Position numbers and translations under genes: made by a program
Notes under the pieces: generated by a model
What the model saw: the letters and a program-made list of their open reading frames with translations, nothing else
Told to the model about the DNA's origin: nothing
Databases searched by the model: none
Source of the DNA: Lysobacter sp. Root916
GTDB taxonomy: Bacteria; Pseudomonadota; Gammaproteobacteria; Xanthomonadales; Xanthomonadaceae
Assembly (NCBI RefSeq): GCF_001429785.1
Contig: NZ_LMJF01000013.1
Coordinates: 93,040-157,039, forward strand
DNA: 64,000 bases
Direction: 5' to 3'
Shown: piece after piece, positions 57,209 through 64,000 of the stretch
Position numbering within the stretch: position 1 is the stretch's first letter
Layout: every line of letters starts with the position of its first letter

Positions 57209-57652
57209 GGGATTCGGGATTCGTGATTAGGGATTCGGAAAACCAGCGGCCGCATGAGCGCCTTGAGGTCTGGCGCGATGCTATGTTGCTGGTCGAATCG
57301 ATCTACCGGATCACGGCTTCATTTCCCGACACGGAGCGATTGGGCCTGGCCTTGCAATTGCGCAGAGCCGCCGTGAGCGTTCCGTCGAACATTGCCGAAG
57401 GCGCAGCGCGTCGCTCGCGGCAGGAGTACCTGCGATTCCTAGCGATAGCGCGCGGCTCGCTCGCCGAGGTCAGCACTCAGTACGAGATCGCGCGCCGCGT
57501 CGGTTACCTCACCGAGGACGCCACGGACGCCGACCTGATGGACCGAACGTTCGCCCGTCTAAATGCCTTGATCCGCTCACTCGACTCATCGCCGCGCGCC
57601 GTCAGTGAGACGCACGCGCCTTACGAATCCCTAATCTCGAATCCCAAATCCC
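57209..57652 (+). mobile_element. Candidate inverted-repeat-bounded cassette inserted between accB and accC
   Basis: Two 29-base arms lie at 57209-57237 and 57624-57652. They are inverted copies, with 27 of 29 positions identical, built of GGGATT(C/T)GGGATTCG and GATTAGGGATTCG. They begin 14 bases after the accB stop and end directly against the accC ATG. Between them is a single gene for a four-helix-bundle protein, whose GTG start and last codons are partly encoded by the arms. Related arms without a gene lie between groES and groEL. No transposase is encoded and no target duplication is seen, so mobility is an inference. Confidence 0.5.

Positions 57653-57660
<8 letters not shown>
57223..57660 (+). 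CDS. Four-helix-bundle protein (23S rRNA intervening-sequence protein family)
   Basis: A 145-aa protein with the family pattern [60 protein letters not shown] and [20 protein letters not shown]. The proteins form pentameric four-helix bundles and are encoded in rRNA intervening sequences or near diversity-generating elements; their function is unknown. It interrupts accB-accC. The GTG start at 57223 lies within the left repeat arm, without a clear ribosome-binding site. The next in-frame ATG is at 57283, but it would remove conserved residues. The stop overlaps the accC start by 8 bases, so accC may be translated by coupling. Confidence 0.82.
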
Positions 57661-59020
<1,360 letters not shown>

Positions 59021-59045
59021 TCCGATCGCCGGTAGCGGACCTTCC

Positions 59046-59071
59046 GACGGCGCTGGAACACCGGCGCCGTC
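59046..59071 (+). terminator. Stem-loop after accC, weak terminator
   Basis: GACGGCGC and GCGCCGTC are inverted around a short spacer, followed by TTC only. It starts 25 bases after the accC stop. The lack of a T-run makes intrinsic termination doubtful. Confidence 0.35.
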
Positions 59072-59076
59072 TTCGC

Positions 59077-59328
59077 ATGGGGAAGCCTGTGGGCATCAGT
59101 ATCGAAGTGGTGCTGGCCCTGGTGTGCGCGGTCACGTTCTTTCGCGCGGGCCGCATCGAGTCGGTGGGCGCGCAGTACGACTACAGCTACTGGTGGGCCT
59201 TGATGTCGATCGCGCTGTCCGCGCTGGTCCTGATCGTCATCAAGGCAGCTTGGCTGGCGCTGCTGCTATGCCAGATCGGCCTCTTCCTCGGCATCGGCGT
59301 CTATCGGGCTATTCGCGATCCAACCTGA
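59077..59328 (+). CDS. Small membrane protein, function unknown
   Basis: An 83-aa protein with two hydrophobic segments. The first is about residues 9-22, and the second, larger stretch is about 38-77, probably two helices. The loop between the first two contains RIESVGAQYDYSYWW. No family is recognised. The ATG at 59077 is used; a GTG at 59089 with GGGGAAG upstream is an alternative. It lies after accC on the same strand and may or may not share its transcript. Confidence is limited by small size. Confidence 0.45.
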   Translation: MGKPVGISIEVVLALVCAVTFFRAGRIESVGAQYDYSYWWALMSIALSALVLIVIKAAWLALLLCQIGLFLGIGVYRAIRDPT

Positions 59329-59479
59329 TCGGCGGCCGATGGCGGAAACGATCAGGGCCGCCCAGTAGGCGGCCCTGCGGTTCAAGCGTCCCGGCGCGCG
59401 CTAGCGCCTGGGATGAGCGACCGTCGCGGATTCGCATTCGATCCGCGGCGCGGCCCTGGCGGCGCGACGATGCGCGCGC

Positions 59480-59935
59480 TCAATCCAACTGGCGCGGCAC
59501 CGTGACCTCGCCGACTTCGCCCAGGTCGCCGACACTGACGCCGTCCAGGCCGCCGGGCGCGGGCACCGTGATCGGGCCGCCCTGCGCACGCGACTGCGTG
59601 CCCTGGATCGGCTGCGCGCCGGAACTCGACGCCGGGCTGACGATCATCACGTACTCGCTGGAGCCGTCGGGCCAGACCACCTTGAAGGTGCTTCCGGGCG
59701 GCAGCGACGAGAACGGCGTGCCGCTCTGGGCGCGATACATCGCCGCGATCTGCGCCGAACTCGCGCGGCGGGTCTGTTCGGGCGAGTGCACCGTGGTCAC
59801 CGCGACCTGCGACAGCTCGCTGTAGTCGTCGGCGAGCACGTCGATCACGACCCCGGCCGCACCCACCGAATAGGCGGCGAACAGCAGCACCCAGAAGCCC
59901 AGCTTGGCCTTGTGTACGAAGCGCTTGTCTTTCAT
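59480..59935 (-). CDS. Membrane-anchored protein of unknown function
   Basis: A 151-aa protein with one N-terminal membrane helix (about 12-34, [20 protein letters not shown]), then a soluble domain with [40 protein letters not shown] and a Gly/Pro/Gln-rich tail. The soluble part is probably periplasmic. No family is recognised. Its ATG overlaps the stop of the upstream gene by 4 bases, so both belong to one operon. The start is fixed by that overlap and the membrane helix. Confidence 0.7.
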   Translation of the reverse strand: MKDKRFVHKAKLGFWVLLFAAYSVGAAGVVIDVLADDYSELSQVAVTTVHSPEQTRRASSAQIAAMYRAQSGTPFSSLPPGSTFKVVWPDGSSEYVMIVSPASSSGAQPIQGTQSRAQGGPITVPAPGGLDGVSVGDLGEVGEVTVPRQLD

Positions 59936-60942
59936 TTGGTTATCCTCGTTCCGCCGACAAGACCGTTGACCATGTCGTTCATCACTTCGGTTCCCTGGCG
60001 CGGCACCGCCGCGTCGAATACGAAGCTGCTGAAGTCCTGGTTCGGGTCCTGCGAGCAGATACCTCCGTTGGCGCAATAAGTCGTCATCAGCACGCTGTTG
60101 GGGCTGCAATCCAACCCCAGTTTGCAAGCGGCCAGCTGCCAGGCCAGTTCCGAGAACTGGGTACCGGCCACCGGTCCGTAAAAATTCTTGCGACCGCTGG
60201 AGGCGATGCCCATCTTCGGCGAGATCGCGAAGAAGGCCTCCGGGTCCAGCGAATTGCGCACCCGGTCGACCAGGTCGCGCGCATAGGCTTCGTCGTTCTG
60301 CAGCGGTTGGTCCATGCCCATCAGCGCCGCTTCCGCCGGCAGGCTGCCGGCCTTGGCCGCGCGGATGCGGGTGCGCTGGATGGTCGCGTAGGACAGATCG
60401 TCGGCGGGCGTGAACCGCGCGCAGCGTTCGCCGACGCGATTGCGCGCCGCCGCCATCGCCGCCGAGGTGCGCAGGTTCATGCCGGCGATGGCCTGGGTAT
60501 CGCGGCCGTAGTCGGCGGGCGAAGCGGCGTAGCCGGCGCAGTAGTCGAGCACGCGGCTGAGCATCCAGGTCGATTCGGGCTCGCCCGCGCGCGCCGCCGC
60601 ACCGAGCTCCTGGGCGTAACCGTAAAGATCGTCGCTGTGCTCGAAGCGCTCGCGCAAGCGCTGCGCCGGCGTCAGCGCGCGCGTGCGCTGGGGCGCGTCG
60701 GCCTCCGCATCGCCCACGCCATGGCCAGTGCCCGCGCTCGCGCCGGCGACCGCGCTGGCGGAGGTCGCGGCGCTCTCGGGCGCCGCATCCGGCGCGACCT
60801 GGCCGCGCCGCGCGTACAAGACGCCACCGGCCAGCAAGGCCACGGCGGCCACCGCCCACATCGGCCGCACGGAAGCGAACACGCCGGCCCGAGCCGCGGG
60901 CGGCGCCTGCTTCTCGAGCTGGGATGTCAGCAAGTCGGACAT
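59932..60942 (-). CDS. Membrane-anchored protein of unknown function, first gene of a two-gene operon
   Basis: A 336-aa protein with one N-terminal membrane helix (about 25-43, [20 protein letters not shown]), an Ala/Ser-rich linker and a mostly helical soluble domain (about 80-336) with several cysteines ([35 protein letters not shown]). The cysteine-containing helical part resembles Sel1/TPR-like secreted proteins only loosely, so no function is proposed. The ATG at 60942 is supported by an AGGA site; upstream codons lack features. It overlaps the next gene by 4 bases and is divergent from prmA. Confidence 0.72.
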   Translation of the reverse strand: MSDLLTSQLEKQAPPAARAGVFASVRPMWAVAAVALLAGGVLYARRGQVAPDAAPESAATSASAVAGASAGTGHGVGDAEADAPQRTRALTPAQRLRERFEHSDDLYGYAQELGAAARAGEPESTWMLSRVLDYCAGYAASPADYGRDTQAIAGMNLRTSAAMAAARNRVGERCARFTPADDLSYATIQRTRIRAAKAGSLPAEAALMGMDQPLQNDEAYARDLVDRVRNSLDPEAFFAISPKMGIASSGRKNFYGPVAGTQFSELAWQLAACKLGLDCSPNSVLMTTYCANGGICSQDPNQDFSSFVFDAAVPRQGTEVMNDMVNGLVGGTRITK

Positions 60943-61200
60943 TCGGTCCTGATCTCCGCCGCGTGCGGGGCTGGGTCCTGCGGCCTGGTGCCAGCGGGCC
61001 CGCCCTTCCTCGCCGCGCAGCCTGCGCGCGGTAGCGGGTGGCACCCTGATACCTCGAATAGTAAAGCAAGCCGTCAGCCGGCGCCGAAACGGCCGGCCCA
61101 CCGGCGCCGTCGGCGGCACGAACGGCGGCGGCGGCCCGACCTGAACCGGAACCGTGGCCAAGGGTGGGATAATGCGGTCCCGTTACCCGCTGCGACCGCG

Positions 61201-62121
61201 ATGCCCTTCCTCGAACTGACCCTGCGTTGCCGCGAATCCGAGCAGCCCCGCTACGAGACCGCGCTGGACGACGTCGGTGCGCTGGCCGTAACCATGCTGG
61301 ACGCCGATGCCGACACCGACGACGAGCACGCCATCCTCGAACCCGGCGTCGGCGAAACCCCGCTTTGGGACGAGATCGTGCTCAGCGCGCTGTTCCCGCA
61401 CGAGACCGACGCACTGGTGCTGCTGGCCGCGTTGGAATCCTTCGACGCCGGCCTGGACTGGACCCAGGCGCGCTTCCGCGCGGTCGAGGACCAGGACTGG
61501 GAACGCGCCTGGATGGACCAGTACGTGCCCCTGCATTTCGGCGCGCGGACCTGGATCGTGCCCTGGAACCACGACCTGCCCGAGGGCGCCGACGCCGCCG
61601 ACGCGGCGGTGATCCGGCTCGACCCGGGCCTGGCCTTCGGCTCCGGCACCCATCCGACCACCGCGCTGTGCCTGCAGTGGCTGGACGGCTTGGCCGCCGA
61701 CGGCCAGCTCGGCGAGGCCCGCGTGCTCGATTTCGGCTGCGGCTCGGGCATCCTCGCGCTGGCCGCGCTCAAGCTCGGCGCCGCCCACGCCATCGGCGTC
61801 GACAACGACCCGCAGGCCCTGCTCGCCACCGCCGACAACGCGCAACGCAACGGCGTGGCCGCACGCATGCAGGTCTACCTGCCGCAGGACGAGCCGCTAG
61901 CGACCTACCCGATCGTGGTCGCCAACATCCTCGCCTCGGCGCTGATCGCGCTGGCCGATACCCTGGCCGCGCGCGTCGCGCCGGGCGGCCGCATCGCACT
62001 GTCGGGCATCCTCGCCGGGCAGGAGGAAGACGTGCTGGCGCGCTACGCCGACGCCTTCGAAGACCTGCGCGCCGACCGCCTCGAAGACTGGATGCGCGTC
62101 ACGGGCACGCGTCGCCGCTGA
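61201..62121 (+). CDS. prmA: Ribosomal protein L11 methyltransferase
   Basis: A 306-aa SAM-dependent enzyme that trimethylates L11. The N-terminal substrate-binding domain (about 1-100) begins [20 protein letters not shown]. The catalytic half has [20 protein letters not shown], then the SAM motif [19 protein letters not shown] and the [13 protein letters not shown] motif. The ATG at 61201 fits the family N terminus. The next gene encodes a zinc-ribbon membrane protein, followed by fis; this order is usual in xanthomonads. Confidence 0.95.
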   Translation: MPFLELTLRCRESEQPRYETALDDVGALAVTMLDADADTDDEHAILEPGVGETPLWDEIVLSALFPHETDALVLLAALESFDAGLDWTQARFRAVEDQDWERAWMDQYVPLHFGARTWIVPWNHDLPEGADAADAAVIRLDPGLAFGSGTHPTTALCLQWLDGLAADGQLGEARVLDFGCGSGILALAALKLGAAHAIGVDNDPQALLATADNAQRNGVAARMQVYLPQDEPLATYPIVVANILASALIALADTLAARVAPGGRIALSGILAGQEEDVLARYADAFEDLRADRLEDWMRVTGTRRR

Positions 62122-62167
62122 GTCAGGGGGGCGGACAGCGGCGAAGCCGGCGTGCTTGAATACGCCG

Positions 62168-63103
62168 ATGTTCGTCGCCTGCCCACATTGCGGATTCCTG
62201 GTCGCGCTGATCCTGCCTGCCGCCGGCAGCGGCGCGCGCGAAACGCCGCAACGCTGCCCGCGTTGCGAGCGCCCCTTGCAGGCCGATGCGGCCGACGCCG
62301 CCGGCGCGGACGCAGACATCGCGCCCCGCGACGCGGAGCCCGAGGCCGACGCAGTCTCGCCGGAGGCGCCGCCCGCGCCCGCCGATCAGTCGCCGGCAAG
62401 CTCGCCCGTATCGCCGGAACCGGAGCCCGCCGACGCGCTCGCGTCCGCCACCGCGGACGCCGACGGCGCCGCAACCGAAGCGGCGGCCACCGCCGCCGCC
62501 GTGCCCTCGCTGGAAGAAGCGGTGGCCGCGTCCGCCCTGCCCGGCACGCGCACCCGCCCGTCCCGCACCGCGCGCACGCCGCGCGCCAAGCGCGACGCAC
62601 CCAGTTTCGTGCGCGGCAGCACAGCGGCAGCGCCGACGCGCCGAGACTGGCGCGCGGTCGCCGCGATCGCCGTGCTGGTGCTGGCGCTGGGCTTGCAGTT
62701 GGTCCTGGCCCAACGCCAGGAACTGGCCGCCGACGCGCGCTGGCGCCCGCTGGTCGGCGCGCTGTGCGGCGTACTGCGCTGCAGCCTTCCGCCCTGGCAC
62801 GAGCCCACCGCCTACAGCATGCTCAACCGCAACGTGCGCCCCAGCCCCGGCGCGCCGGGCGTGTTGCGCGTCAACGCCAGCTTCCGCAACGATGCGCGTT
62901 GGCCGCAGCGTTGGCCGACCTTGCTGCTGACCTTGTCCGATGTCGATGGCCGGGAGGTCGGCCAGCGCGCGTTCGCTCCCTCCGACTACCGCCGCGGCCA
63001 CGCCCCCACCGACGAACTCGCCCCCGGGCAGAGCGCGACGGTGCAATTGGACGTGGTCGAGCCGGCGCCCCGGATCGTCGCATTCACCTTCGACTTCCGA
63101 TAA
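62168..63103 (+). CDS. Zinc-ribbon DUF3426-type membrane protein
   Basis: A 311-aa protein. An N-terminal zinc ribbon has CPHCG and CPRCE cysteine pairs (about residues 5-34). A long Ala/Pro/Asp/Glu-rich linker (about 38-150) precedes one membrane helix (about 163-183, [20 protein letters not shown]). The C-terminal DUF3426 domain (about 200-311) shows [14 protein letters not shown] and [20 protein letters not shown]. The ATG at 62168 is chosen over a TTG 12 bases upstream. It lies between prmA and fis. Its function is unknown. Confidence 0.85.
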   Translation: MFVACPHCGFLVALILPAAGSGARETPQRCPRCERPLQADAADAAGADADIAPRDAEPEADAVSPEAPPAPADQSPASSPVSPEPEPADALASATADADGAATEAAATAAAVPSLEEAVAASALPGTRTRPSRTARTPRAKRDAPSFVRGSTAAAPTRRDWRAVAAIAVLVLALGLQLVLAQRQELAADARWRPLVGALCGVLRCSLPPWHEPTAYSMLNRNVRPSPGAPGVLRVNASFRNDARWPQRWPTLLLTLSDVDGREVGQRAFAPSDYRRGHAPTDELAPGQSATVQLDVVEPAPRIVAFTFDFR

Positions 63104-63224
63104 AAACTGCGACGGTCGCGTTGTCCGCCGCGACCGTCGCGCGCTAGACTCCCCCTCCCGCCCGTCCGCCGCGCCCTGCGCCAGGCACCCGCCCGGCGGG
63201 ACGACACTGCATCAGGGGAACCGC

Positions 63225-63497
63225 TTGAACGCCGCAATCGATCGCAACGAAGCCACCCGCGGCGGACCGCGCGTCCCGCTGCGCGACCACGTGGCCACCT
63301 CGATCCGGCGCTACCTGGGCGACCTCAACGGCAGCGGCACCGAGAACCTCTACGAGATCGCCCTGCGCGAACTCGAAATCCCGCTGTTCGCCGAAGTCCT
63401 GCAGCACTGCGACGGCAACCAAAGCCGCGCCGCCTCCATGCTGGGCATCCACCGCGCCACCCTGCGCAAGAAGCTGCGCGAGTACGGGCTGGAGTAA
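63225..63497 (+). CDS. fis: DNA-binding protein Fis
   Basis: A 90-aa nucleoid-associated protein. The C-terminal HTH is intact: [20 protein letters not shown], then [17 protein letters not shown]. The N-terminal beta-arm region precedes it. The start is TTG at 63225, preceded by AGGGGAA six bases upstream. No ATG lies in a suitable place, so an unusual start codon is inferred. It follows the DUF3426 gene and probably belongs to the prmA operon. Confidence 0.92.
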   Translation: MNAAIDRNEATRGGPRVPLRDHVATSIRRYLGDLNGSGTENLYEIALRELEIPLFAEVLQHCDGNQSRAASMLGIHRATLRKKLREYGLE

Positions 63498-63603
63498 TCC
63501 GCCGTCGCTGCGCCAGCAGCCGAAAGCCCCGTTTTCCCAGGCTTTCCCGCCGTTCCGACCGTTCCAGGCCAACACGACAAGGTCCGCCGCACATCGAACC
63601 GCC

Positions 63604-64000
<397 letters not shown>

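Noticed and set aside
57209..57652. Considered as a classical insertion sequence
   Set aside because: The only gene encodes a four-helix-bundle protein rather than a transposase, and no target duplication is visible. It is kept as a candidate non-autonomous cassette instead.

Overview
This is a GC-rich chromosomal window from a Gram-negative bacterium, most likely a Lysobacter-like member of the Xanthomonadaceae. Four things point there: the leuA-leuCDB cluster preceded by an ACT-less threonine dehydratase; the prmA / zinc-ribbon protein / fis order; several dispersed palindromic repeat families of xanthomonad type; and a secreted-hydrolase repertoire (S8 and M4 proteases, endonuclease I) together with a XVIPCD-bearing type IV secretion effector. 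The assignment rests on gene content only, because no rRNA or tRNA gene is visible. No prophage, insertion sequence or true CRISPR array is seen.

Layout. 1-6484: branched-chain amino-acid genes (ilvE-like 3' end, ilvA, leuA, leuC, leuD, leuB), all on +. 6905-14398: an RND efflux permease and adaptor on -, a divergent TetR regulator, then a Pcm-like methyltransferase and a TolC-family outer membrane channel on +. 14622-19733: envelope genes (waaA, an LpxL-type acyltransferase, a Wzy/WaaL-type membrane protein, a GT4 glycosyltransferase, a small zinc-finger protein). 20012-28047: pirin, YceI, nitroreductase, ELM1-family protein, glnE and a secreted subtilase. 28367-40554: accessory and secreted functions, namely a Tat-type amine oxidase lipoprotein, the T4SS immunity/effector pair, a multicopper oxidase, an M4 metalloprotease, a lipase-like lipoprotein and a beta-helix protein. 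40695-42749: groES-groEL with a CIRCE operator. 43727-50433: an XRE regulator, a secreted endonuclease and a two-gene WG-repeat operon bracketed by two tandem-repeat arrays. 50498-63497: an MDR oxidoreductase with divergent LysR regulator, cutA-dsbD-tlpA, aroQ, accB-(four-helix-bundle gene)-accC, a two-gene operon of unknown function, prmA, a zinc-ribbon protein and fis.

The most notable points are as follows. (i) At 30130-32217 a lipoprotein immunity gene is followed by an HExxH-containing protein with a C-terminal XVIPCD secretion domain, which is the signature of an antibacterial VirB/D4 T4SS effector/immunity pair. (ii) At 57209-57652 a four-helix-bundle gene sits between accB and accC, bounded by 29-bp inverted arms that match at 27 positions; a gene-less relative of these arms lies between groES and groEL. 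(iii) Three copies of a roughly 230-400 bp composite intergenic element carry a GCCGTT microsatellite (5, 7 and 10 units) and perfect hairpins. (iv) Direct 133-bp tandem-repeat arrays flank the WG-repeat operon.
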